The notes under the pieces: generated by a model
Database searches by the model: none
Told to the model about the DNA's origin: nothing
Seen by the model: only the letters and a program-made list of their open reading frames with translations
Program-made: the position numbers and the translations under genes
Shown: positions 34,637 to 46,189 of the stretch, in pieces
Numbering within the stretch: position 1 is the first letter of the stretch
How the letters are laid out: the number at the start of each line of letters is the position of its first letter
NCBI GenBank assembly: GCA_905250115.1
Contig: CAJNOI010000037.1
Span: 372,001-436,000, forward strand
Origin: Adineta steineri
Taxonomy: Eukaryota; Rotifera; Eurotatoria; Adinetida; Adinetidae
Length of the DNA: 64,000 bases
Direction: 5' to 3'

Positions 34637-37600
34637 ATGATGAATCGTTTTGGTGATATTGATTGCTCATTTAAAAAGTTAACACCTGTTTATGGGTTTC
34701 TTAATGCAGAACTTGTTACAATTGAAAAAGCATTACAACCAATTGAATCTCAAATTGCTAACTTACCACATTTTATCAAAATAGCAAAACAATATTGTCG
34801 TCGTTCGTCAGAACATGGTTTAACACATGATGAATCAGCATCAATTTATATTTATACAATGGAATGGGGTGAACAATCTTTATATTGTGTTTTAAATCAA
34901 ACTTTACGAAATGAAAATAGACATTTATTAAAAGTATGGTTTCCTTATATGAAATTATTTGATACAGCATTAAATAAATTACCAACTATAAAAGAAATCG
35001 TATGGCGAGGTGTTGCTGCAGATATTGGAAAAAATTTTCATGAAAATGACAAAATAACATGGTGGAGTATTAATTCATGTTCATCAAAACTTAATGTTAT
35101 CAAAGGATTTCTTGAAAATCAGAAAAATTCTACAATATTTTTAATTGAAGCATTGAACGGTAAAAAAGTCTCTGGTTATACAGAGCTTGAAAGTGAAGAT
35201 GAAATCATTTTAAAAATGGGAACAAAATTTCATGTAAAATGTGATGCAATGGAGCATCCAAAAGGATCATATCATGTTCATTTAATTGAAATTGATGAGA
35301 AAGCACCTCCGGTTCCTGATGTACCTGATACACCAATGTTCAAAAAGAATAAAATATTTATTCATGGTTTACCATCGTCTATGCCGGAGCAGCTTCTGTT
35401 CAATATACTATACAATGAATTTTCTACTGTTGGTACAATTAAAGTAACTAAAAAGCATATTCTATAAAAACAAATTTAAAGTCCTATTATTTCTTTTCTA
35501 GATTGATGAAGAAAAAAAGATACCATTCATCTATTTATATAAAAGTAAAACGAATGAGGCTCAACTAAGTGGTTATGCAGAGATCACGTTTGAAAACGAA
35601 GAAGCAGTAGCAAAAGCAATTACAAAATATAACCGTAATTTCTAATCAAGTTATGTATTCAAGAGCACAAAATATTTATTGTATGTATTCTAGAAACGCG
35701 TGTACCAGCGTTAAATAATGTTCCAATTTTTGTGAAGCAGTCGGAAATGAAACCCGTTGCATTACCACAATCAGTATCGAACCCAGTGCCATTTAAAACG
35801 AAGTCAGCTTCATCTCCGCCGAACCCAGTGCCATTTGTACCGAAGTCAACGTCATCTCCGCCGAACCCAGTGCCATTTGTACCGAAGTCAGCGTCATTTT
35901 CACCGAACTCAGTGCTATTTTTACCGAAGTCAGCTTCCTCTCCACCGAACTCAGTGCCATGTGTACCGAAGGGTAAGAAATGAGAAGTGTTATGTACGTC
36001 AGAAACACGACTTGTATTGCTACAATATTCTGAAGAAAAGAAACGTTAAAATATTGTAGAGAGCAGAAAAGTATAACGGATTGTCTAGCAACCTTTAATG
36101 AAACATGAACTAATTAATCTGAAAAAGAGAAGAATGTTCACGATTTCATCCGATAAAAGTATAGTTCATGGGGTAGCAAACATAAAATTAGTACAAAATT
36201 TACAAAGTGTACATCAAAATTCTTTGAAATTTTCAACATTTCTCGAAAATCTGAAAATTCCTAGAAATTCAAGTTAGTATGATTTTTACCAAGCATTATT
36301 TTGAATCCTATTATTTCAAAAATTCAGCAGCTAAGAAATCAAAAACTTAGTCGTCTTGACTAGAATAGGGGAAAAAATCAGAAATGAGAAATCTAGTTCT
36401 AGCTATATCTTCAGGGTATAGATGTGGGTGAAACTGAACATGTGCTTGGAAGTAACACTTAAGGTTGTAGTGAATGTGTTGTTTTTAGCGTATAAAATGA
36501 CCTAAGACATCAGAATTCATGAGCTCTTATACGACTGTCATTGGAGTCCGAGATGCTGTGTAAGGATAGACGTATGTACGGTTATAATGAAGAGGAAACA
36601 TTAGATCTCCTTAATACTCATTTATATCCACAATAAAGATATTTTTTTGATGTAGGCCATAGTAGATATCTAATTTGTATTTTTCTACCGATGTTATGGG
36701 CTAAGAGACGAAAGTAGATTTGTGAGTTCTGACTTGTTTTCATAGACTTCTAGATTAGAAATTGAAAATCAGCAATTAAACATTTGCTCAAAACTAGTAC
36801 TAATTTGATATTGGCCATGGTCTCCTGACTGATCAATTACTTCATTGTTTGCCTATAATTAAGTAATTAATTAATCAGAGTTCTCCCTTGTCTTGAGGAC
36901 GGGAAAAGGATCAAAGGGTCCACAATATCTATTCTATATACTGAAATATTATTGTTAAATTGAGTATGACAAAAAGACTTCTATTTTGAATCTCTTCCAT
37001 TGACATTTATGTGTAACGGTTGGAAATGTTGAAAAAATATGACACCGTAGTGCTCTAATTTAAAGTTACAAACTATGACATGTATTGATGTACTTTTAAG
37101 TACTACATTATGAACTTAATGGCGAGCCATACAATCTTACTCACTTTGAACACTCACAAATGTACTTTCTTTCCTTGCTTTTCTAGACCAAGAGCCTGAA
37201 CAGGAGGAATCTGACAGCACACATGATACAGACAGTATTGCTAGTGATTTAAATGATGTACCCATATTCAAAAAGAATGCAATATTTATTCGTGGTTTAC
37301 CATCGACTATGACGCAGCAGCTTCTGTTCAATACACTAGACAAAGAATTTTCTACTGTTGGTCGAATTAAAGTAACCAAAAAAGCATATTCTATAAAAAC
37401 GCATTTAAAGTCCTATTATTTCCTTTTTAGATTGATGAACGAACACAGAAATCATCCATCTATTTCTTTAAAAGTGAATGGAATAATGCTGAGCTAAGTG
37501 GTTGTGCAGAGATCACATTTGAAAAACAGGAAGCAGTAATAGAAGCAATTAAAAAATATGATCGTAAGTTCCAATCAAGTTGTATATTTACGAACACAAA

Positions 37601-39828
37601 ATATTTATTTTATGTATTCTAGAAATGCCTGTACCAGCGTTAAATAATGCTCGAATTGGTGTGAAGCGATCGGAAAAGAAGTCTCCTGCATTCCCGAAGC
37701 CACCATTTTCACCACCAAGTGAGCATTTATAGCAGAAAGATGGTTTTTATTGAAAGTGGTTGCACTGATTTCCAAATGAGAAGTATCATGGGGTCCGGTT
37801 TTGTTTCCAATTAACGTGATTGACACAACTCTGGCTTTTGTTAGATTTCAAAAAAAAGAATTATTTGTAATCCTATGATGACAAACTCAAAGCTCTAGGA
37901 TTAAGGCCTCCCCCCCGGTCCAAAAAGTCGATTTTCGTCAAAAAAATGGATTTTGAGATAAACACATGGGCATGATGCCTGAGTAGTCTACTTTATAAAT
38001 CCGTAAAGGTTTTATTAAATCTGTAAGTTTTTTAGGGAAATTTTGTAAAAAAACTTGAGTTAGTTGAAGCCATTATTGCTTATATAGATAAAAGAAAAAC
38101 TCGTTTTTCTCAAAATCGAGTTTTTTGAAAAATATCAATTTTTGAACAGGTTTTTTTCCACTATAGTTCACTCTATTAAGCTGCGGTTTTTTTTATTTGA
38201 TAGATAAATATGTCCTTCTTCAGATGACGAGAAGGAATTTTTTATTTGACATCCAATCTAATAGTAATCAGGTATTTTCTGAAAAACCCTACATAGGGTT
38301 TTTAGGACTTCAAAGTTTTATAGATCCCACTGAAGAAAAAAATCAAAATTAAAAAAAATCCTTTCCGTCATCCGAAGCACCAAGAAATTCTCTTTCAAAT
38401 GAGACCACCCCGAGCGCTCCATCTCGAAGTATATTGAAAAAATCCTTGTACGCGTGGGACCCCCATTTTGCCCCTTGGTACCTGTATATCTCTCGAACGG
38501 AAAGGGCTAGAGCCATGAAATTTTTTTTACATGTGTACCTCTATGGGTCGAGCAATCGTAGAAAGTTTCGTCAAGATTCCATGCACCATGTCGAAAATCG
38601 ATTTTGGATCGGGGGGGAGGCCTTAAGTCCACTACTAGTGGCACTGGTCTGAGCAATACACATGTAGATGGAGTGCACTCTTTCACAAAAAGAATTTTTG
38701 TATGACAAATTCATTTTTCATTAGAGAATTATATTGTGGGTGTGGATGTTAAATGGGCGGCTTCTCATGACTTTGAGAAGTGCACCCACATTTACATTCA
38801 CACCCCTAAAATTCAAAGTTGACAAAAAATAAAATCAAAGTTTCATTGAAAATTAATCTTTTCTTTTTTCTTCGATCAAAAAACATTTTCTTCTTTTCGT
38901 CAAAATGTTTTGTTTGCATTCTTTTCTAGAACCAAAATGGGGCAAATGGAAACAAAATGCCATCACTGTAGCTGGTGGAAGTGGATATGGACAAAAACTA
39001 AATCACCTCAATAGCCCTTTTGGAATCTTCATTGATAAAAAGAAAAATATTTTCATTGCAGATTGGTGGAATCATCGAATTGTTGAATGGAAATATAATG
39101 CAAAAGAAGGGCAAATCATTGCAGGTGGGAACGGATATGGAGATCTAATGAATCAATTGAATGGACCAACAAATATGATTGTTGATCAACAAAATCATTC
39201 GATCATCATTGCTGATCGTGGAAACAGACGAGTGATTCGATGGTTGAATCAAAATCATCAAATTCTCATTCAGAATACTGACTGTTATGGTTTGGCAATG
39301 GATAAAAATGGATTTCTATATGTTTCAGATTCGTCGAAGAATGAAGTGAGACGATGGAAAATGGGAGAATACAACAACGAAGGAATTGTAGTGGCTGGTG
39401 GAAACGGAAAAGGTGATCAACTTAATCAATTCAATAGTCCAGGTTTTATCTTTGTTGATGGAGATCAATCTATTTATGTATCAGATAGAGACAATCATCG
39501 TGTGATGAAATGGAGAAGAGGTGCAAAAGAAGGAAGAATTGTGGCTGGAGGGCATGGTTATGGACGAAATCTCAATCAATTGTCTAAACCTGAAGGAGTA
39601 ATTGTTGATGATTTCGGTCAAATCTATGTAGCAGATTATGAGAATCATCTAGTAATGCGTTGGTGTGAAGGAGATGAAGAAGGTGAAATTGTTGTTGGTG
39701 GAAATGGCCAAGGATATCAATCACATCAATTAAATTGTCCAACTGGTTTATCTTTTGATGATGAAGGAAATCTTTATGTTGTTGATTGGAAAAATCACCG
39801 AATTGAAAAATTTGAAATAATATTGTGA
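34637..39828 (+). CDS. ADP-ribosyltransferase - RRM - RRM - NHL propeller fusion (843 aa)
   Basis: Exons 34637-35443, 35502-35634, 35694-35972, 37187-37371, 37431-37563, 37623-37718, 38930-39828; all seven keep frame (phases 0,1,1,0,1,1), total 844 codons. Residues ~1-220: ART domain with DESASIYIYTMEW, catalytic Arg124 in VWRGV, Ser in WWSINSCSS (~144-149) and Glu187/Glu189 in SEDEIIL (R-S-ExE). Residues ~239-314: FUS/TAF15-type RRM, RNP2 IFIHGL, RNP1-like GYAEITFE. Residues ~315-406: proline-rich 14-residue repeats. Residues ~437-513: second RRM (IFIRGL, GCAEITFE). Residues ~545-843: six NHL repeats. Predicted to ADP-ribosylate a target in an RNA- or ligand-dependent way; this is inference. 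Alternative: the NHL exon belongs to a separate gene, but its phase fits exactly and only repeats lie in the 1.2-kb intron. Confidence 0.8.
35779..35972 (+). repeat. 42-bp coding tandem repeat (14-residue Pro-rich units)
   Basis: GAACCCAGTGCCATTT and variants recur at 35779, 35821, 35863, 35905 and 35947; four full units and a partial one. It encodes units like NPVPFVPKSASSPP. It forms the flexible linker after the first RRM; the equivalent linker after the second RRM has no such expansion. Confidence 0.9.
37901..38626. mobile_element. TTAA-bounded inverted-repeat element in an intron of the ART-RRM-NHL gene
   Basis: TTAAGGCCTCCCCCCCGGTCC on the left; the right end reads TTAAGGCCTCCCCCCCGATCC on the other strand, and pairing continues into CAAAA and TCGATTTTCG. 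About 726 bp. TTAA may be a piggyBac-style target duplication or part of the terminal repeat. There is no recognisable transposase. Confidence 0.7.
38737..38808. repeat. GT/CA short foldback, copy 7
   Basis: TGTGGGTGTGGATGT pairs with ACATTTACATTCACACCC; lies ~120 bp before the NHL exon of the ART-RRM-NHL gene. Confidence 0.6.
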
Positions 39829-39846
39829 ATGAAATTTTGACTTTGA

Positions 39847-39852
39847 AATAAA
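39847..39852 (+). terminator. AATAAA polyadenylation signal, ART-RRM-NHL gene
   Basis: 19 bp after the TGA at 39826-39828. The same arrangement is seen after NHL copy 2. Confidence 0.45.
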
Positions 39853-42815
39853 GAAAAGAAATTTTCTGTTAAATAAGAAACCGAATAAATTTTGAAGAAG
39901 AATAAATTTATTGATAAGAAAATAAAGAAGAAAAGTGTTTTTGATTGTTTTTTTTAGCTGAACTTAATTTGTTAATTTTGATTAAAAGATTCGAATAAAT
40001 AAATGTTAAATTCTTCATCTTCTGTCGATTTTTTTTTGCATTTTACCGAAGAAAAGAAAAGAAAGCTTCTATGAAAACTTGATAATAAAAGTCAAATTGA
40101 AATTAAATTCTGTTGAATAAGATAAATGTTGAAAAGATTTTTTTTAATAAATTAATAAATTTTATCATTTGAAAATGAAATTATCTTTGTTTATAACTAT
40201 GACATATAACTTTGTTTTATCTTTGTATGCTTTTTTTGTTTAGAATTTGATATTAATTAGAAAATCATTGAACAAACGATAAATGTAAAAGGAAAAGATT
40301 TCATTGAAATGTAATTAGAAATTTATTTTTTAGTTTTAGATTTGTTTTGCCATGAAATATATTATATAAAATCTTTTGGTTAAATTTGATTATTATATAG
40401 GAAAATATATATCTGGATAAGTAATTCAATGGCAATACTAATATTGATTTATGTGAATGATGAAATGATAATATAAAGATTTATTAAATACATTTCTAAG
40501 ATTTAATGGAGAAGTATGAGAAATAATTTGTTTATATAAAGATTATATGAATAGATTAGAATTAAATTGAATATTTTTTTTATTAAATCAACAAAGATTA
40601 TTTTATATAATTTCAAAGTACAACTCTATTAGAAACTAAAGAATAGATAATCTCTAAGAAAAATTATACGATTAATCTTAGATTGACAGATTACTTATTA
40701 AATTTTCTTTTTTTTCCTTGGATGAGCAAATCTCTAAATAATATTTTATTAAAATTCATTTGAAAAATATTAAAATTAGTAGATAATTGATTTATTTATT
40801 TTTTTTTTTTTTGCATTTAGTTTATTGTGCCATAATAGGGTTCACAAGTATAAAAATAAAAGAAATAAGGAAACGTAGAGGCGAGAGAATAAGACAAATA
40901 AGAACAGCATAGTCATACTATTACACTTCGTTTGTTTGTATAATTGATTTATATTTCATGTGACAAACGAATAATTTTTAGAAATAATATCAATACTGGA
41001 TTATTACTCAACAGAATAATTTTTCAAAAGAGAAAATTCATCTTTGATCTTTCATGTAGAAGATTATTTTATATATTTTTGTATTTACACGAATCTTCTT
41101 CTAATATTAAGTTGTTTTGATTGTAAATATGATTTATTTTAAGAAAAATTCAAATAATAATATACAGCGGAATAAAAATATAATTGTCATTAGATTTCTC
41201 AAAGTTCTTCTAGATGGAAATGTAATGTATTAATTGGGGTCGCGTACACTTTGTCGACACCCAGTTTACCGACGCCGCTTCGCCGACAGACTGTTTTACC
41301 GACAGGTACACTTTGCCGACAATTTCTTTTTTTTGCCGACAACTTTGTTGGCTACCATAATTTATGGGTGAGTGTGGGTGTGGGGGGAGGGTTCGGGTGT
41401 GGGTGTAGGTGTAGGTAAGGATACTGATGTGGAAGAAGAGTAGTCTATACCTATACATCCACCCGCTCACATCCATTCATATCCATACTCACACCCTTAC
41501 CCGCACCCATCCACGCTCTGAACATTCGTTACTACAACGACGACATCGATCGTACTGAGCTTCTCGAAGAATTCTCGCTTCTGGCGGCTTCGAGGAAATA
41601 AGCTCATCAGAGTGTCTCTAATATTTCGACACTTTTTACTTGTTATGGCTTCTATCATAAATAAACTTCGCATAAAATTTTTCTCGATTTTTCTCTTTCG
41701 CAGTTTTCTTTTCTGGATTACTCTGCATCACCGATCTGAATATCAAATTTTGATCGGTTTGTGTGTCTCGAACGGAACCGAACCGATCTACTTTTCGAAA
41801 AGTTTGAACCGAATCGGACCAATCTCTGGAAGCCAGATAACAAATGAGATTTGAATTTTTGCTTAATCTTTTCAAAGAAACTTTTTCAGCAAAAATTCGA
41901 TATATCACATTGATGCACGGTAAAAAATCATCAGTTGAAATAATATTCAAGATTTTCAAGCATAATATCTTAGAGAATACCGAAGGAAAAGAAAAAAACT
42001 TCTCTTTTAGCTGCCGTGGCTGTCTGTTTCCGCCAAAAATATAGAACAAAACTTTCATAGTCAAAAAATGACTTTATCATAACGTTCTCATTCGAAAATG
42101 GGCAATTCTTCTCCATAAAAATATTTTAATCCCATACTTCTGAGATTTAAGTTTTTAAACTTGCTTCTTCTTTCTTTGTTATTTTTTATAAGATACAACC
42201 ACTCGACAACATGTTGAATATTTCTATGATACCTTTTATTCTTTCATAATCACATATGGCATAAAAAACATGCTATAAGGTTTTTGACCTTTTCAACTAC
42301 ACTCAGATTTCTCTAATTTCTATACTGAAAAAAGTCACATAGCTAAATACAAATCCAATAAAACAAGAAACACGTAAAAAGCCTTTTCTCTTGAGAAGTT
42401 TGGAGAAAAATATATCTCCGTCTATTAAAAACTATTACGATGGTGCAAAAAAAGTATGTTATTAGTTCATGAAACGACAGCAGCACAAAATGAGAATTTT
42501 CTCTAATTTTAATGGGCTATAAATAATAGAGAAGAAGTTCAAATATCTCTGAACTAATATAGTTAACCAACGACAGCTATCGATAACTCTTTATAAACCA
42601 ACTAGTAATTCATTTTATGTGATTGGATTTGTAAGATAACTATAAAATTCTAAAGTATTTCTATTCAATTAGATAATATAATTATTAATATTTAGAAATA
42701 AATCTATTAAATGTTTGATAAAAATATAATTATGAAATGTAATTTACAAATCATTTTAATATTGTTTTTTTCTAATTGATATGAATATTGTGTTTTTTTA
42801 TAGAATATATTAACT
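39853..42815. other. Intergenic between ART-RRM-NHL and PPR-DYW genes
   Basis: No gene supported. 41250-41340 holds a few degenerate copies of a word like CTTTGCCGACA. 41366-41512 is a long GT/CA foldback. 41540-42060 is GC-richer, with short palindromes such as GGTTCGGTTCCG, and carries a 142-codon minus ORF with no family resemblance. Confidence 0.55.
41366..41512. repeat. GT/CA foldback, copy 8 (long)
   Basis: GAGTGTGGGTGTGGGG and GGTGTGGGTGTAGGTG on the left pair with CACCCGCTCACATCC and CACACCCTTACCCGCACCC on the right. It is the longest member of the family here. Confidence 0.7.
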
Positions 42816-45703
42816 ATGATCAGTTTAGTTATGTTTCGTCGTATATTATCAATCCAATCATCATCGAAACAAATCTATACAATAATGAAAAAACTTTCTC
42901 AAAACTCACTTAACAATTCTTCTACACAAACACCACTTTTTCAATTGTATAGTAAGTATTTTACTTTTCTAGCTAAACTGTTCGAAATTTAATTAAATAT
43001 TTAAAAGATTTTATCATTATAATAAAATTTTTCTTAAGTTGATATTCTTCAAGTATTTCATTATTGTTCAATGTGAAGAGATTATTTTTTTCTGAAAGCT
43101 AAAGTTTTTTACAGATGTGAATTTCTTTTTTTCATATAATTGGAAAGTGTCAATGACTAGATAATGAATTCAGGTATATCTATAAATCTTTCTTTATCAT
43201 TTATTTTGATCGTTGGAAATAATATTAAAAATAATAAAGAACTGTAAAAATTCTAAATTGTAAATTATGAACTTTTACAAAGAACATTTGTTACTTTATT
43301 CAATAAAAACATTTCAGAGTAACATTATAAAATAAATATGATATATAATACTTCATTTCCATTTTTATTTCTAGTACAACGTCATGATATTAATAATGCT
43401 TATCGTTTGTTTTTGAAAATAACCAATAAATCCAATTATATTTATACAACTATGATTAAAGGTTGTTTAGTAATTCTATCGTTTGATTATTCTTCATTAA
43501 CTTATCGTTAGGTCTCATTTCAAATAATATGTTAGATAAAGTACTTGATTTATTTGATGAAATGAAAATTCAACCTAGTCGTATTACTCTCACTATGTTA
43601 TTTAGTGTTTGTGCTCGAATTAATGATGATCGAGCAAAACAAACTGGAAGAAAATTTCTCAATGAAATGTCAAAGGATTTTCTAAATGATAATATTCTAC
43701 TTAATTCAGCAATAAATATGTTAATGAAATTTGGTGATGTTAAAAATGCCGAAGATCTTTTTCAGATAATAAAGAAAAAAGATATTATTACCTATGGTGC
43801 TATGATGAAAGGTAAATTATTAGAATAAATTTCAAACCTTAAAAAGTTCAATTTAGGATACACATTAAATAAAATGTGTGATAAAGCATTAGATTTATTT
43901 GAACAAATAGAACTAAATCTCAGTAATGTCAGTTATTCGATTATTTTCAATGCATGTGCTCAACTTTCAAATGATCGTGCAAAACAAATTGGAAGAAGAC
44001 TTTTTGATGAAATACCTGAGAATTTCAAAGTGAATAAATATATTCAAAGCTCAGCAATAGATATGTTAATGAAATTTGGTGATATAAAAAATGCCGAAAT
44101 TTTGTTTAAAATGTTTGAACAAAAGGATATTATTACTTATGGTGCGATGATGAAAGGATATAATATAAATAATGAACCATTAAAAAGTTTGAAACTTTTT
44201 GAAGAAATCAAAAAAAATGAGTTAAAAATCGATGAAATTATATCATTGATATTGATTGATACATGTGCAAAAATTGGTATTCGTTCAATATGTGAATCAG
44301 CTGTTAATCGATTTCCATCATATTTATATAATAATCAATATATATGTAATGCATTAATTAGTATGTGGGTATATATTTATTATGAAGATTTTCTAAGTAA
44401 TTAATTTTTTTTGATTGCAGGGAAAAGCTGGTCTAGTGAAAAACGCTCAACTAATATTTGAATCAGTTGATCAACCTGATGTTATTACATATAATGCAAT
44501 GAGTAAATAGATTTTATTTGATTTTATTTTTAATTATCTAATTTTTTCTACTTTGTTACTGAAGTTAATGCATATGGAAAAAATCGTATGGGATTAGAAG
44601 CTATTGATTTATATCGAAAGATGCCTAATAATTTACGCAACGAAATTTCATATATTTGTATATTGAATGCATGTTCACATTCAGGTCTTCTTGACGAAGC
44701 TTATTCAATTTTCAATGAAATTTCTCATAAAACGCAACAAGTTATTACTACAATGGTATGGTTTTTTTTATATTTTTTGTTTAATACAAAGATTTTCCCA
44801 GGATTTAGGTTGATTGTTTAAGTCGTCTTTTTTTATTTGATGAAGCAAAACAACTCATAGAAGACTATGAAAAGTGTAATGCACCATATTCAGTAATGTA
44901 TAGTGAGTGTTTCTGTTTACAATATAAAATTATTTTTCTTAATTAATAATTTTTAATTCTAGTGGCACTTCTATCTGGTGCACGTAATTCTCGACAAACT
45001 CATTTGTCACAAGAAATCCATAAACGAATGCAATTATTATTTCCAAATGAAAAAAATCATTTAATATCTGCTTCAATTCTTCTTTGTAATATATCTTCAT
45101 CGTTAGGAGATCATGAAGAGGCACAAGCTCTTCGATTAGATCGAATTAAAGAATTTGGAAATAAAGTTAAAGCAGGTTTATCATGGACTGAAGTTAATGG
45201 AGAAGTAGTGGTAAGAGAATTTTCTTATAAAAAATAAACTTCTAAAGAAAATAGTTTATTAATTATTTTTAGCAATTCACAGCTCATGATCAGTCTCACC
45301 CTCGATCAAAAGAAATCTATGCTGAGGCTCAACGAATATCAGCTGAACTAATTAAATATGGACATGTTCACGATGCAAGTTGGATTACGCGTCCATTAGG
45401 CGAACATGAAACAGCTGAATCTGTTTTATGTTCACATAGTGAAAGGTTGGCTATTGCCTTCAATTTTATTGAAGGAAGAAAACCATCTTTCATTCAAATC
45501 ACGAATAATCTTCGTGTTTGTGGTGATTGCCGTAAGTTATTAGCTTTTCTCAATCGTTGTTAGTAACGTCCATATATCTTTTTCTAGATCAAGCTACAAA
45601 ATTAATTGCCAAAATTCGACAAGTGGAGATTGTGGTTCGTGATGCTAATTGCATTCATCACTTTTCGACGAATGGCACATGTTCATGTCAAGACCATTTT
45701 TAG
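42816..45703 (+). CDS. Pentatricopeptide-repeat protein with DYW deaminase domain (674 aa)
   Basis: Ten exons, all in frame: 42816-42951, 43375-43461, 43512-43811, 43857-44368, 44421-44502, 44565-44755, 44809-44902, 44963-45210, 45273-45531, 45588-45703. The N-terminus (MFRRILSIQSSSK from the second Met at 42831) is basic and Ser-rich, a likely mitochondrial targeting peptide. PPR repeats with ITYGAMMKG and YNAM motifs cover ~50-470; E/PG-box-like GLSWTEVNGEV follows, then the DYW cytidine-deaminase domain: HSERLA (zinc His and catalytic Glu), CGDCH (zinc CxxC) and the C-terminal CSCQDHF in place of CSCxDYW. In plants such proteins read single RNA bases and convert C to U in organelles. In an animal this suggests mitochondrial RNA editing by a gene acquired horizontally; the introns show it is an old, domesticated resident. 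Confidence 0.93.
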
Positions 45704-45861
45704 CTTTTTTTGCTCTTTGTTTTTTGAAAAAACAAATATATTAGATGGTCTAGTCAATATCTTTTACATTAACAGATTGGCTATATACAAAAAAATTTAA
45801 GAAAGTAGCTATGTGCATCCAGACCGATATAATGAATTAATTCGTATATATGAAGTCATAG

Positions 45862-45917
45862 ATGGGTGTGAGTAAAGAAGAACACAGCACCAACGTCCTC
45901 GCCCACACCCACACCCG
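45862..45917. repeat. GT/CA short foldback, copy 9
   Basis: GATGGGTGTGAG pairs with CTCGCCCACACCCACACCC; in the 3' flank of the PPR-DYW gene. Confidence 0.6.
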
Positions 45918-46049
45918 TATTCCTTTCTTTTCATATTTACTTTTTATTCTTTTATTCTCAAACTTTTCATTTTGTTAATAAATAAATAAACTCAAGTTTT
46001 TATTAATCTATATACTCTCTAGCTCAATATGAGCGAACAGTACCATCTT

Positions 46050-46102
46050 AAGGGTGGGTGTGTATACTGTATTCATTCAGCACCCACATCCACACCCTCA
46101 AT
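46050..46102. repeat. GT/CA short foldback, copy 10
   Basis: TCTTAAGGGTGGGTGTG pairs with CACCCACATCCACACCCTC; it lies between the convergent PPR-DYW and arrestin-like genes. Confidence 0.7.
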
Positions 46103-46189
46103 CGATAGCATTGTTGAGTTTGCTCTATTCAAATTCTTTATTGAGGAAGGTCATTTGTAAATGAAATTACGATCAATAAAAAAATTGAT

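Noticed and set aside
41636-42064. 142-codon minus ORF
   Set aside because: No family resemblance; overlaps GC-rich palindromic repeats; frame open on both strands nearby.
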